From positions 124,001 through 188,000 of the forward strand of contig JAAEYW010000007.1 in assembly GCA_018223185.1 (NCBI GenBank): a DNA stretch of 64,000 nucleotides, read 5' to 3'. Positions 1-9,038 of this stretch are shown piece after piece. This DNA comes from Oceanospirillales bacterium. Its GTDB lineage: Bacteria; Pseudomonadota; Gammaproteobacteria; Pseudomonadales; Balneatricaceae. The notes under the pieces are model-generated. The model saw only the letters and a program-made list of their open reading frames with translations, ran no database searches and had not been told where the DNA came from. A program made the translations under genes and the position numbers. Each line of letters starts with the position of its first letter. Positions within the stretch are counted from its first letter, which is position 1.

Positions 1-309
1 AAATACAACGATCAGTTTACGGTTCTTGTTGCTAAAAATCAGGGGAGGGGCACCGATTTTTCCACTATTGAAGCGCTGACCCAGCTACAGAATTCAGACC
101 GGGAAAGTATGCCGGTATATCAGTTTTATATTCCAGCTCTGCACGCTCCAACCATGCAAAAGATTGAAAAAATCGGGCTGAGTTTCTGGGCTGCAGCACA
201 TCTGAAAGACGGTGACGTTGAGCACCTCGGTATTATGGAAAGACAACGCAGTAAAGTCTGGGTTAATAAGGTTCATCAGACAGTGGGGATTCTGCTCAGC
301 TACCTGTAA
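1..309 (+). CDS. C-terminal part of an unknown protein (5' truncated by window)
   Basis: The frame is open from the left edge and closes at a TAA, giving the last 102 codons of a gene that begins outside the window. I recognise no family. The visible part is soluble-looking, with a Tyr/Phe-rich stretch (VYQFYIPAL, about visible residue 40) and a Trp-containing C-terminal helix region, and has no membrane segment or metal motif. rhlE begins 131 bases further on and probably has its own promoter. The reading frame is supported only by openness and codon appearance, so the function stays unassigned. Confidence 0.6.
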   Translation, partial: KYNDQFTVLVAKNQGRGTDFSTIEALTQLQNSDRESMPVYQFYIPALHAPTMQKIEKIGLSFWAAAHLKDGDVEHLGIMERQRSKVWVNKVHQTVGILLSYL

Positions 310-440
310 GTATCCGCCGGGTCAGGATAGATTCAACCCAGACCCGGCTTCGTTCGTCATCACGCTCCAACGTATTTTTCAGCCGCAAATATATAACCGA
401 TCTGCTAAACTCGCGCCTATTCAAACATTAAGGCACGGTT

Positions 441-1679
441 ATGAGTTTCGCGTCATTTGGTTTACACCCCTCAGTGCTTCAAGCCGTCGAGGAAAAAGGC
501 TACAGCCAGCCAACTCCGGTTCAACGGGAAGCGATACCGGCTATTTTAGCGCGCCGGGATGTAATGGCGGGTGCACAAACAGGCACCGGAAAAACAGCGG
601 CGTTTGCTCTGCCGATTCTGCACCTGTTAACGGACTCAAACGCCCCTGCCCCATCGATAAATAAAACGATGGTCAGGGCCTTGGTACTGACCCCCACCCG
701 GGAGCTTGCTCAGCAGGTGGGGGGCAGTTTTAAGGAATATGGCAGTCATTCAGCCCATCGCACGGTAGTCGCCTATGGTGGCGTTAGCATCAATAATCAA
801 TTGACCGAGATCGAAAAGGGGGTCGACATTCTGGTGGCAACGCCGGGCCGGTTGATCGATATTCTGACCCGCGGCGCAATTGACCTGAGTCAGCTGGCGT
901 TCTTTGTACTGGATGAAGCCGACCGCATGCTCGATATGGGTTTTGTTGATGATATCAGGCGGATCTTACGCTCGGTGCCGGATACCCGTCAGACCCTGCT
1001 GTTCTCTGCAACCTTTGATGATGCGGTATTTAAACTAAGTCAGAAACTGCTTACCGATCCCACCCGTATCCAGGTGGATCAGCGAAATGCAGCCGCGAGT
1101 AAGGTGGAGCAGATCGCCTACGAGGTTGATAAGCAGCGTAAACGAGAGATAACCTCATTCCTGATTGGTTCAAAAAACTGGCAGCAAGTGCTGGTCTTTA
1201 CCCGCACTAAACAGGCAGCAGATGATCTCGCCAGAGAGATGTGTAAGGATGGTTTAAAAACAGAATCGATCCACGGGGATAAATCACAGGGTGCCCGTGA
1301 ACGGGCGCTCGACGGGTTTAAAAACGGCTCAATTCGGGTACTTGTTGCCACCGATGTTGCATCACGGGGTCTGGATATTCAGCAGCTTAAATATGTCATC
1401 AACTATGAGCTGCCCTATAACGCCGAAGATTATATCCACCGCATCGGGCGCACAGGTCGCGCCGGAGAAACCGGCATTGCTATTACACTGTTGAGTGCTG
1501 ACGAAACCTGGTTACTTGATGAGATTCATAAGATTCTCGATACCCAACTGATGCAGCAATGGCTGCCCGGTTACGAACCTGATCTGAATCAGAACTTCTC
1601 CCAGCCCAAAAACAATGGTCGTGGCAGAAATAGCCGTGGCAGCCGGGGAAAACCATCGGGGCGCTCACGTCGGCGATAA
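441..1679 (+). CDS. rhlE: ATP-dependent DEAD-box RNA helicase RhlE
   Basis: The 412-residue protein unwinds RNA duplexes using ATP and acts in the cytoplasm in RNA decay, ribosome maturation or cold adaptation. All superfamily 2 motifs are visible: Q motif (PTPVQREAIP, about 24-33), Walker A AQTGTGKT (45-52), PTRELAQQ, TPGRLID, DEAD (158-161), SAT, then in the second RecA domain ATDVASRGLDI and HRIGRTGRAG. The C-terminal tail is rich in Arg, Gly and Ser (GRGRNSRGSRG), as in RhlE. The ATG follows an AAGG at good spacing. glsA starts 9 bases after the stop, so both may share a transcript. RhlE rather than DeaD or RhlB is judged from the start MSFASFGL and the length. Confidence 0.93.
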   Translation: MSFASFGLHPSVLQAVEEKGYSQPTPVQREAIPAILARRDVMAGAQTGTGKTAAFALPILHLLTDSNAPAPSINKTMVRALVLTPTRELAQQVGGSFKEYGSHSAHRTVVAYGGVSINNQLTEIEKGVDILVATPGRLIDILTRGAIDLSQLAFFVLDEADRMLDMGFVDDIRRILRSVPDTRQTLLFSATFDDAVFKLSQKLLTDPTRIQVDQRNAAASKVEQIAYEVDKQRKREITSFLIGSKNWQQVLVFTRTKQAADDLAREMCKDGLKTESIHGDKSQGARERALDGFKNGSIRVLVATDVASRGLDIQQLKYVINYELPYNAEDYIHRIGRTGRAGETGIAITLLSADETWLLDEIHKILDTQLMQQWLPGYEPDLNQNFSQPKNNGRGRNSRGSRGKPSGRSRRR

Positions 1680-1688
1680 GGAGACACT

Positions 1689-2606
1689 GTGCAAGAAATT
1701 TTAGATGAGATTGTCGCCACAATTGGCGCCAGTGATGACAGAGGCAAGGTTGCGGATTATATTCCGCAACTGGCCTGTGTCGATCCCAACCAGTTCGCGA
1801 TTACGGTGGCGCTGGCAGACGGACGGGTATTCAGTTCTGGTGACAGCGAACGGCTGTTCTCGATACAGAGTATCTCCAAAGTATTTACCCTGACGATTGC
1901 GCTGGGCAAACTCGGAGATGCGGTATGGTCGCGGGTAGGACGTGAGCCATCGGGCGATCCGTTTAACTCCATCGTCCAGTTGGAACATGAACAGGGGAAA
2001 CCCAGAAACCCCTTTATTAATGCCGGCGCCATTGCCATCGCCGATGCCATTCTGATGGGCCACCAGCCGAAAGAGACGCTGGCAGAGATTCTCCAGTTTG
2101 TCCGCTTTATTGCAGACGATGACAGCATCGGCATCGATGAAAAAGTGGCCCAGTCAGAACTGCTCACCGGTGACCGGAATGCGTCTCTGGCACACTTTAT
2201 GGCGTCATTCGGCCGTATAAAAAACCCGGTTGATTGTGTTCTGGGCACCTATTTTCATCACTGTTCTATCGCGATGAACACTGAACAGCTGGCCCGGTCG
2301 GGACTTTTTCTGGTGGATAATGGTCGCAACCCGGTAACAGGAACCCGGGTGGTATCGACTCAGCGGGCCCGAAGAATTAACTCGCTTATGCTGATGTGTG
2401 GTCACTATGATGGCTCAGGTGAATTCGCTTTCAGGGTCGGTCTGCCAGGTAAGAGTGGCGTTGGCGGTGGTATTTTAGCGATCGCACCGGGCACAGCGTC
2501 TATTGCGGTATGGTCTCCGGGACTGGATGAAGTGGGCAACAGCAAACTGGGTACCGAAGCGCTGGAGAAACTGGTACAGCACACCGGCTGGTCTATTTTT
2601 GGCTGA
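1689..2606 (+). CDS. glsA: Glutaminase
   Basis: This 305-residue enzyme hydrolyses L-glutamine to glutamate and ammonia. It belongs to the serine-dependent, beta-lactamase-like glutaminase family, whose usual length is about 300-310. The S-x-x-K catalytic motif lies in [10 protein letters not shown] (Ser61, Lys64), followed by NPFINAGAI and the late [13 protein letters not shown] chose the GTG at 1689, which has AAGGAG just upstream; no ATG is placed as well. The gene follows rhlE by 9 bases and precedes a TrmH-like methyltransferase by 31 bases, so the three read like one operon without an evident shared function. Confidence 0.93.
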   Translation: MQEILDEIVATIGASDDRGKVADYIPQLACVDPNQFAITVALADGRVFSSGDSERLFSIQSISKVFTLTIALGKLGDAVWSRVGREPSGDPFNSIVQLEHEQGKPRNPFINAGAIAIADAILMGHQPKETLAEILQFVRFIADDDSIGIDEKVAQSELLTGDRNASLAHFMASFGRIKNPVDCVLGTYFHHCSIAMNTEQLARSGLFLVDNGRNPVTGTRVVSTQRARRINSLMLMCGHYDGSGEFAFRVGLPGKSGVGGGILAIAPGTASIAVWSPGLDEVGNSKLGTEALEKLVQHTGWSIFG

Positions 2607-2637
2607 CGCGTGAATGAATTAAGATAAGGACTCTATC

Positions 2638-3168
2638 TTGGAAAACAAAGGTTCAGCAGCCATCGCGTTGTGTAATCCAAAAAGCCCGTCTAACGTTGGC
2701 GCAGTGATGCGTGCAGCGGGTTGCTATGGCGCATCGGCGATCTATTACAGCGGCACACGGTTTGAGAAAGCGGCGAAGTATCATCTGGATACCCGAAACA
2801 TAAGTAATCAGATTCCATTAACGCCTGTAGAATCATTTACAGAACTGGCGGGCAAGCATCAAAAACTGGTGTGCGTAGAACTGGCCGAAGGCGCAACCCC
2901 CCTGCCCCAGTTTACGCACCCGGAAGATGCACTCTACATCTTTGGCCCGGAAGATGGATCGATTGATCAGTCTGTTGTCGATATCGCCGATGCGGTTGTC
3001 TACGTCCCCACTATCGGCTGCATGAATCTGGCAGCGACGGTTAATGTTTTGCTCTATGACCGGATGGCAAAACAGAACAATACCATTGACCATGGTGAAC
3101 GGATTAAACAGAGCCGCGATGTAAATAACCGCCTGGTTTACAGGCGTGAGCCTGTAGTGGAAGACTGA
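2638..3168 (+). CDS. SpoU/TrmH-family RNA 2'-O-methyltransferase
   Basis: The 176-residue protein carries the three SPOUT trefoil-knot motifs: NPKSPSNVGAVMRAAG (about 13-28), IFGPEDGSID (about 100), and IGCMNLAATVNVLLYD (about 126-141). The family transfers a methyl group from S-adenosylmethionine to a ribose 2'-OH in tRNA or rRNA; the target cannot be read here. It lacks the N-terminal substrate-binding domain of RlmB, so it resembles the short TrmH/TrmL-like group. The start is a TTG with AAGGA eight bases upstream; no in-frame ATG explains the conserved N-terminus. Two hairpins follow the stop. Confidence 0.85.
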   Translation: MENKGSAAIALCNPKSPSNVGAVMRAAGCYGASAIYYSGTRFEKAAKYHLDTRNISNQIPLTPVESFTELAGKHQKLVCVELAEGATPLPQFTHPEDALYIFGPEDGSIDQSVVDIADAVVYVPTIGCMNLAATVNVLLYDRMAKQNNTIDHGERIKQSRDVNNRLVYRREPVVED

Positions 3169-3201
3169 AGTTGAGGACTGAAGTGCAGAACTGACACTGC
3201 C

Positions 3202-3258
3202 AGACCTGCTTCCGGCAGGTCTTCTTAACCGTCAGCCACACGCTGACGGTCATTTCTG
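3202..3258 (+). terminator. Two consecutive hairpins after the TrmH-like gene
   Basis: AGACCTGC (3202-3209) pairs with GCAGGTCT (3215-3222), and ACCGTCAG (3228-3235) pairs with CTGACGGT (3243-3250), followed by a short T-rich stretch. The U tract is weak, so termination may be partial. It lies between convergent genes (TrmH-like and chrA). Confidence 0.55.
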
Positions 3259-3355
3259 GTTTCAAAAGGCATCTGCTCAGTTTCACTAAACGAGCGTGTT
3301 ACTGATCATCGTTAAATTCTTAAAAATCGATACCACATGACAACAGGCGGAGCAG

Positions 3356-4540
3356 TCACAGCAAAAATGCCCCAGCAACAGCGGAACCAATAACCACCGC
3401 CCAGGGCTTGAGCTTCCAGTAAACCAGTGCAACGCAGGCCACCAGAGCAAAAGCAAACTCCCCGGGGCTATGTATACTGCTGGTCCAGACCGGGTCATAC
3501 AGTGCGGCCAACAGAATACCGACGACGGCTGCATTCACTCCGGCGAGCGCAGACCGGGCTTTATGACTGGAACGGATGCCCTGCCAGAAAGGTAAAGCGG
3601 CAAATACCAGCAGAAATGAGGGTAGAAAAATAGCCAGCAGGCAAATAATGGCACCCGTGATACCCGCAGGTTCCTGCTGCATCGATGCGCCTAAAAACGC
3701 ACTGAAAGTAAACAGTGGTCCGGGAACAGCCTGTGCCATTCCATACCCGGCCAGAAAAGCATCAGCGCTGACCCAGTGGCTGGCAACCGTTTGGGCCTGT
3801 AGCAGGGGCAACACCACATTGCCACCACCAAATACCAGAGCCCCGGCCCGGTAAAAAGCATCAATCATTGCTAATAGCTGTCCCGGAAATAGCTGTTGCA
3901 TCAGCGGCAAGCCCGTCAGTAACAGGAAAAAACCCATCAGCCATAAAATGCCGGCTTTCCGGCTTATAGCTATGTTTAAACCATCGTTTGCCCCCGGACT
4001 ATCGGGCCTGATAAGAAAAAGTCCTATCAGAGCGGCAATCATCATGACCCCAAGCTGACTCAGAATCGAACCACTCACCAGCACGACACAGGCAGACAAC
4101 AGCATCAGACTGATTCTCAGTGTGCCCTGACACAGACTATTAGCCATTCCCCATACGGCCTGAGCCACAACCGCCAGAGCGACAATTTTCAGTCCGGCCA
4201 GCACCCCGTATGGCAGAATCTGCCCCAGCGACTGGTAACCATAGGCCACCAGCACCAGAACTATCGCAGAAGGCAGCGTAAACCCTGCCCAGGCAGCCAG
4301 GGCACCGCGATATCCGGACCGGGACAGTCCGATAGACAGACCAGCCTGACTACTGGCAGGCCCGGGCAGAAACTGACACAGCGCAACCAGATCAGCGTAA
4401 GCCTGCTCGGAAAGCCAGCGATGTCTGACCACGAATGCCTCCCGGAAATACCCAAGATGAGCGACCGGCCCGCCAAACGAGGTAAGTCCCAGCTTTAAAA
4501 AGATGACAAAAATCTGCCACGGCGATTCACGTTTATCCAT
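3356..4540 (-). CDS. chrA: Chromate transporter, ChrA (CHR) family
   Basis: A 394-residue inner-membrane protein with the two homologous halves of long-chain CHR transporters. Each half opens with the family signature: FLKLGLTSFGGPVAHLGYF near the N-terminus and FYRAGALVFGGGNVVLPLL in the second half. QFLPGPASSQ and AQAVPGPLFT give the two PGP motifs. Members export chromate or related oxyanions with the proton gradient. About ten or more hydrophobic helices are evident. No chrB or other metal-resistance gene is nearby, so the physiological substrate is open. The DMT exporter gene lies just upstream on the same strand. Confidence 0.9.
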   Translation of the reverse strand: MDKRESPWQIFVIFLKLGLTSFGGPVAHLGYFREAFVVRHRWLSEQAYADLVALCQFLPGPASSQAGLSIGLSRSGYRGALAAWAGFTLPSAIVLVLVAYGYQSLGQILPYGVLAGLKIVALAVVAQAVWGMANSLCQGTLRISLMLLSACVVLVSGSILSQLGVMMIAALIGLFLIRPDSPGANDGLNIAISRKAGILWLMGFFLLLTGLPLMQQLFPGQLLAMIDAFYRAGALVFGGGNVVLPLLQAQTVASHWVSADAFLAGYGMAQAVPGPLFTFSAFLGASMQQEPAGITGAIICLLAIFLPSFLLVFAALPFWQGIRSSHKARSALAGVNAAVVGILLAALYDPVWTSSIHSPGEFAFALVACVALVYWKLKPWAVVIGSAVAGAFLL

Positions 4541-4580
4541 ACTATTTATTCAGTAATAACATTGAGTCATGACCGCCCGA

Positions 4581-5435
4581 CTACCCCTGATAGATCATAA
4601 CGATACCGGTCAGAATAGTGACAGCCGCCAGAATCCGTTGCTTCCAGGCAATATGTTCACGAAAGAAAATAATTGAGATCAGCGAGGCGACAATAATCCC
4701 CGCATTGGAATAGGCCACGACCACTGCCGAAGGCATCTGCTTCATCGCAAACACCACCAGTGCATAGGCCAGACCGATGCAGAGCCCTCCGGCAAGTAAC
4801 GCCAACGGAGCTATACAGCGCCGGGGGCGCCAGTCAGCGGTCTGACGATACAGCATAAACGTCATCGCCAGCCAGGAACACAGATAGCCCACAGAGATAA
4901 AGCCGACAATGGCACCAAAACTATCCAGACTGGCAACCGCAGCTTTATCGCTCAGGGAGTAGATACTGGTTGCCAGCATCGCCGTCATTGCCCAGGGCAG
5001 CGCCCGCTTATCCGCGGTTGAGCCGGAACTTAATGCCAGGATAATCAAACCGGCAACACTGACAGTAATGCCAGCCCAGGCCCAGGTTCCCAGCGTTTCC
5101 CCCAGCAGCAATACACTCCAGATCGCTATCAGGAGTGGAGAGCTTCTCACCAGAGGGTAAACCAGCGCGACCGGTGCATGATGATATGCCTGCCGTAGTC
5201 CCATAAAATAGATCACGTTGGCAGACGCTGAGATCAACAGCAACAAAGCAAAGGAGAGCGTCCAGTCAACCTGCGTCAACAGTAACCAGAACCCCCAGGG
5301 CGCAAAAATTACCAGATGCGCCAGTAACACCCACCACAGAGGAAAAGCCACGGAAGACTGATAGCGGGCGATCAGATTCCAGGTGACATGCATCATCACT
5401 GACAGGATTACGGCGATTCCCGGTTCAAGTGTCAT
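4581..5435 (-). CDS. EamA/DMT-superfamily exporter
   Basis: A 284-residue inner-membrane protein with about ten hydrophobic helices in two EamA-like repeats (MMHVTWNLIARYQSS at the start of the first; LVYPLVRSSPLLIAIWSVLL marks its end, and VVVAYSNAGIIVASLISII the end of the second). Members export amino acids or other small metabolites; the substrate cannot be inferred. I preferred the ATG at 5435 to the upstream TTG at 5447. It starts 8 bases after the stop of a remnant MBL-fold gene on the same strand, so the two were once probably an operon. chrA follows 40 bases after the stop. Confidence 0.85.
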   Translation of the reverse strand: MTLEPGIAVILSVMMHVTWNLIARYQSSVAFPLWWVLLAHLVIFAPWGFWLLLTQVDWTLSFALLLLISASANVIYFMGLRQAYHHAPVALVYPLVRSSPLLIAIWSVLLLGETLGTWAWAGITVSVAGLIILALSSGSTADKRALPWAMTAMLATSIYSLSDKAAVASLDSFGAIVGFISVGYLCSWLAMTFMLYRQTADWRPRRCIAPLALLAGGLCIGLAYALVVFAMKQMPSAVVVAYSNAGIIVASLISIIFFREHIAWKQRILAAVTILTGIVMIYQG

Positions 5436-5443
5436 TATCTGTC

Positions 5444-5640
5444 TCAACGATCCCTTTCCATCTCAAACAGCATCCCATCCCGGGCAACATACACCCCTTC
5501 AGGTAGTGTAGCTGCGGAATGCTCCAGCCAGCAATCCAACCGATGACTGATATGGGAGAGAGCGTAAGGGTTAGTGATGAAAGAAATATGACACTCTGCA
5601 TCCCTAAAATATAGACAGGAAGCCAGCCGCAGGATTTATT
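5444..5640 (-). pseudogene. Remnant: C-terminus of an MBL-fold (PhnP/PqqB-like) hydrolase
   Basis: Read on the minus strand this stretch gives an open frame ending at TGA 5446-5444. Its last 40 residues (ALSHISHRLD, then LPEGVYVARDGMLFEM) resemble the C-terminal end of PhnP/PqqB-type metallo-beta-lactamase-fold proteins, where a late His motif is followed by an 'LP-GV--A-DGM' strand. There is no start codon and no N-terminal HxHxDH metal motif: the frame hits a stop at about 5636-5638. The homologous part is certain only up to about 5560; the upstream 80 bases may be junction sequence. It directly abuts a truncated TRAP permease pointing the other way. Confidence 0.6.
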
Positions 5641-5644
5641 GTGA

Positions 5645-6259
5645 TTAATCGGTGGTATTTACGGTGGTATCGTAACGCCCACTGAAGCTGCGGCCATCGG
5701 TGTTCTTTATGCAATACCGGTGGGGTTCTTCATCTATAAAGGGCTGAATGGTCGAAATTTCATCCGGGCCATTCTGGAAGCAGCCGTCACCACTGGTGTC
5801 ATTATGGTAATGCTGTACACCGTGATGATTCTCAGTCGTCTGTATATCATGGAAGACCTGCCAGGTACCATCATGGAGTTTCTGACCTCCATTACCGACA
5901 ATCCAATTCTGATTCTGTTAATGATCAACCTGTTTATGATCATCATCGGTATGCTGATGGATGATGCCAGCGCAGTCCTGCTGGCAACCCCAATACTGTT
6001 GCCACTGGCAATCAAACTTGGGGTCAGTCCGATCCAGTTCGCCGCCATTGTCGGCGTCAACCTTGGAATGGCCAACATCACTCCGCCAACCGCACCACTA
6101 CTGTATCTCGGAGGTCAACTGGGCGGCGCGCGCATCAATCAGATGATGAAACCAACACTCTTTATGATCGCTTTCGCCTGGTTACCTACCCTTCTGGCTG
6201 TCACCTATATACCCGAACTCTCTCTATGGCTGCCGAACCTGATTCTGGGAGTTGAATAG
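5645..6259 (+). pseudogene. 5'-truncated TRAP transporter large permease (DctM)
   Basis: The open frame gives 204 residues matching the second half of DctM-type TRAP permeases: it begins inside the conserved GGIYGGIVTPTEAAAIG motif and runs through MDDASAVLLATPILLP, GVNLGMANITPPTAPLLY and the final helix. Complete DctM proteins have about 425 residues, so the N-terminal half is missing. No DctP or DctQ gene is nearby. A GTG at 5720 could start translation but would yield a half-transporter. I call it a pseudogene; the rest of the reading frame is undamaged, so the loss may be recent. Confidence 0.85.
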
Positions 6260-6290
6260 TCCCTTTAAACCCATTCACCATCCACCCTTT

Positions 6291-6316
6291 AGCCTGCATT
6301 TGCAGGCTTTTTTTGT
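6291..6316 (+). terminator. Intrinsic terminator after the dctM remnant
   Basis: AGCCTGCA (6291-6298) pairs with TGCAGGCT (6301-6308), followed by a run of seven Ts. A classical rho-independent terminator, left over from the intact TRAP operon. Confidence 0.85.
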
Positions 6317-6616
6317 TTGAGCTTCACTAAACAACCATTGTTGTTAAGCGATTAACCTTTGGGACAAGGGGGTTAACTGGCTGGGCGCAGATATAAAGAC
6401 TGCTGTGCATAGTACTCTATGCTTACATTCGTGTAAGCCTGACTACACCCATAGGTTGAGTGTATATCCCATATCAAAAAGCAATATTGTACTTATACCA
6501 GGCAAGCCAATAAGTTTGTTTCTATTCTGATAAGCACAGGACTGATTTAAAAAGAGCTGATACAGCTCAGCCTATAGCATCAGTCAGCCCATTGAATACC
6601 TGGTTGGATATAAGCA
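6317..6616. other. Intergenic region without a recognised feature
   Basis: About 300 bases between the dctM terminator and the DUF1338 gene. Reading both strands I see only very short open frames and no convincing hairpin or repeat. It presumably holds the promoter of the downstream gene. Confidence 0.4.
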
Positions 6617-7417
6617 ATGAACTACGAAAATTTTTTTGAAATGCTGTGGCAGGATTATATTGATATTGCGCCTCAGGCTCTGAAAATCCATGACCTGTTC
6701 ACCCGCCTGGGCGAAACAGTGGTGAATGACCATGTGGCGTTCAGAACGTTCTCTGACTCCCCCGTCGATCTGGACCATCTGCAGCCGGTGATTCTGGCAA
6801 TGGGTTACACACTGCAGGATCACTACACCTTTGAGCAAAAGAAGCTGGTTGCCCGCAGCTATTCCCACCCTGACGAGGATGCGCCACGAATTTTTGTCAG
6901 TGAACTGATGCGTCACCGTCTGAGTGAAGAGAGTCAGCGCATTCTTGAGTCTGTTGTTGCCCAGATCGATCCCGGCGCGGTTGATGGCCCGGAGATATTT
7001 GCCCGGGGACTGCTCTGGCAGCCGATCACAGCCGCTGACTACGACACCCTGTCAGACGAAAGTGAATACGCTGCCTGGCTGGTGAGTATGGGTCTGAGAG
7101 TTAACCATTTTACCGTCAGTCTGAATCACTTACAGTCGCTGAAGGATATGCAGCAGGTTATCGATCTGCTGGAACAACACCAGTTCCCGATCAATCAGGC
7201 GGGCGGCGCTATCAAAGGGGAGCCAGAAGACCTTCTGGTGCAGTCGTCAACAATGGCGGATCAGACAGAGATCAGGTTCAGCTGCGGCCAGACAAGAACA
7301 GTTCCCACCTGTTTTTATGAATTCGCCATGCGTTATAAAAATGCAGAAGGTGAGCTGTTTGATGGGTTTATAGCCAATAATGCTGACAAAATTTTCGAAT
7401 CAACCAACCGCGTATAA
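6617..7417 (+). CDS. DUF1338 protein, HglS-like 2-oxoadipate dioxygenase/decarboxylase (short form)
   Basis: A 266-residue DUF1338 protein. The family includes HglS, the Fe(II) enzyme that turns 2-oxoadipate into D-2-hydroxyglutarate in lysine catabolism. Residues matching its metal and substrate ligands are visible: HVAFR (His39, Arg43), VNHFTVS (His164) and YEFAMRY (Glu235). HglS itself is much longer (about 450 residues), so this is the compact variant and substrate identity is inferred. Context supports the call: a pipecolate-oxidase-like flavoprotein, a LysR regulator and an ALDH7 dehydrogenase follow. The ribosome site before the ATG is weak. Confidence 0.75.
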   Translation: MNYENFFEMLWQDYIDIAPQALKIHDLFTRLGETVVNDHVAFRTFSDSPVDLDHLQPVILAMGYTLQDHYTFEQKKLVARSYSHPDEDAPRIFVSELMRHRLSEESQRILESVVAQIDPGAVDGPEIFARGLLWQPITAADYDTLSDESEYAAWLVSMGLRVNHFTVSLNHLQSLKDMQQVIDLLEQHQFPINQAGGAIKGEPEDLLVQSSTMADQTEIRFSCGQTRTVPTCFYEFAMRYKNAEGELFDGFIANNADKIFESTNRV

Positions 7418-7424
7418 ACACTGA

Positions 7425-7457
7425 GTCCGGGCAGGTGCCACTATCGCCCTGCCGGAC
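7425..7457 (+). terminator. Hairpin after the DUF1338 gene
   Basis: GTCCGGGCAGG (7425-7435) pairs with CCTGCCGGAC (7448-7457) with one bulged G. There is no T run, so it may be a 3' stabiliser or a factor-dependent end rather than a true intrinsic terminator. Confidence 0.4.
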
Positions 7458-7704
7458 TGATACCAAAACAGCCTGCTGCTATTCGTGACCGCCATTTCAG
7501 GTTATAGCCCATGCCTGTATGGGCGTCAGGAAAACAGTATTTCTGCTCAATCTGTGCCGGGAATATGATCTTAAAAAAGAGCCACGAAAAGATTGTATAA
7601 CCATTGATTGATCCTCTGCCCGTTTCATCAGACTGACAGAGTGCCCAGAATACAACTCAGTGGATCGTTCGGATTAGTAACATGATGTTAAAGGAAGTCC
7701 TGCC

Positions 7705-9027
7705 ATGAACAGTCATCACGATATCCGCTGCACACTCCCTGATTCTCTGTGGGCAGAAAGTGCAAGTCCGGCCCCGCTCACAACTTCGGTTCAGGGACAA
7801 AAAAGTGCAACGGTGGTAATTATTGGCGGAGGCTTCACTGGCCTTTCAACAGCGCTTCATCTGGCTGAAAAAGGCGTTGATGTTATCGTGCTTGAGGCAC
7901 AAGAGATCGGCTTCGGTGGTTCTGGACGCAATGTCGGGCTGGTGAATGCAGGCTTATGGGTAAACCCTGATGAGGTTGAAGCAACATTAGGCTCAACCTG
8001 TGGCCAGCGGCTCAATGCTCAGTTAGCAGCAGCACCCGACCTGGTATTTCATCTCATTGAGCGTTTTGGTATTGAGTGTGAGGCGGTACGCAACGGTACC
8101 CTGCACCTGTCTCATTCAGCGCGGGGTGACCGAATCTTACTAAAAAGAGCGCATCAGCTGCTGGTTCGGGGGGCCCCGGTTGAATTAAAAGACCAGGCCA
8201 CAACCGCCCGGCTCACCGGCACAAACCGCTACAGGAGTTCCCTGTTTGACCCTCGCGCAGGGACGATTCAACCGCTCAGCTATGCCCGCGGACTGGCACA
8301 CGCCGCGCAATCGCTGGGAGCCAGAATCTATACCGGATCAGCCGTAACCGGACTCTGCAATAGCGGCGATGGAGAGTGGAGAGTCAATACTGCCAACGGC
8401 TCTGTCATTGCCGATCAGGTCGTTATCGCAACCAATGCCTACAGTGGCCACCTTCACAAACCTCTGCAACAGTCGTTTATTCCACTCTGTTTTTTCCAGT
8501 ATGCCACCCGTCCGCTGGCCCCAGAGCTGCTGGAAAAGATCCTGCCACAAAAGCACGGCTGCTGGGATACCCGTCAGGTAATGTCATCGATCCGTCTGGA
8601 CAATTCCGGACGTCTGATCATTGGCAGCATCGGCAATGTAACAGATACAGGAAATAAATTTTTACAAAGCTGGGCCAGCCACCAGCTATCCAGGCTATTT
8701 CCGGATTGTTTTAAGCAATCAGAGATAAGTCACAACCCTGACTTCTGGAGCCATGCCTGGTCCGGCCGAATCGCTTTTTCAAACGATCACCTGCCTCACC
8801 TTCACAGTCTTGCACCAGGCCTGACCGCCTGTATTGGCTACAGCGGTCGCGGCATCGGCCCGGGCACGATAATGGGTAAGTCACTGGCAGACCATCTGAC
8901 AGGGATGCCGCTGGAAGAGATGTGCATCCCTGTTACGCAACTGAAACCGATCACTGCCCGGCGCACCCGGACACAATATTTTGCCCGGGGGGCCGATCTG
9001 TACCATCTGTATCAACGCATCATTTAA
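7705..9027 (+). CDS. amaA: FAD-dependent amine oxidase, probable L-pipecolate oxidase
   Basis: A 440-residue DAO-superfamily flavoprotein. The N-terminal FAD-binding GGGFTGLSTALHLAEKG (about 39-55) is followed by EIGFGGSGRNVGLVN, and the C-terminal GYSGRGIGPGT completes the FAD fold. These features fit the OrdL/PuuB/AmaA group, which oxidises secondary amines. In Pseudomonas putida AmaA oxidises L-pipecolate to piperideine-6-carboxylate, the substrate of AmaB. An amaB-like gene, a LysR regulator and an HglS-like gene surround it, so I favour L-pipecolate. A gamma-glutamylputrescine or glycine-type oxidase is the alternative. ATG at 7705 is preceded by AAAGGA. Confidence 0.7.
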   Translation: MNSHHDIRCTLPDSLWAESASPAPLTTSVQGQKSATVVIIGGGFTGLSTALHLAEKGVDVIVLEAQEIGFGGSGRNVGLVNAGLWVNPDEVEATLGSTCGQRLNAQLAAAPDLVFHLIERFGIECEAVRNGTLHLSHSARGDRILLKRAHQLLVRGAPVELKDQATTARLTGTNRYRSSLFDPRAGTIQPLSYARGLAHAAQSLGARIYTGSAVTGLCNSGDGEWRVNTANGSVIADQVVIATNAYSGHLHKPLQQSFIPLCFFQYATRPLAPELLEKILPQKHGCWDTRQVMSSIRLDNSGRLIIGSIGNVTDTGNKFLQSWASHQLSRLFPDCFKQSEISHNPDFWSHAWSGRIAFSNDHLPHLHSLAPGLTACIGYSGRGIGPGTIMGKSLADHLTGMPLEEMCIPVTQLKPITARRTRTQYFARGADLYHLYQRII

Positions 9028-9038
9028 AGATGACCAGG

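Noticed and set aside
7511-7600. 29-codon frame with a CxxC (FCSICAGN) between the DUF1338 and amaA-like genes
   Set aside because: The ribosome site is weak and distant, and nothing else supports translation.
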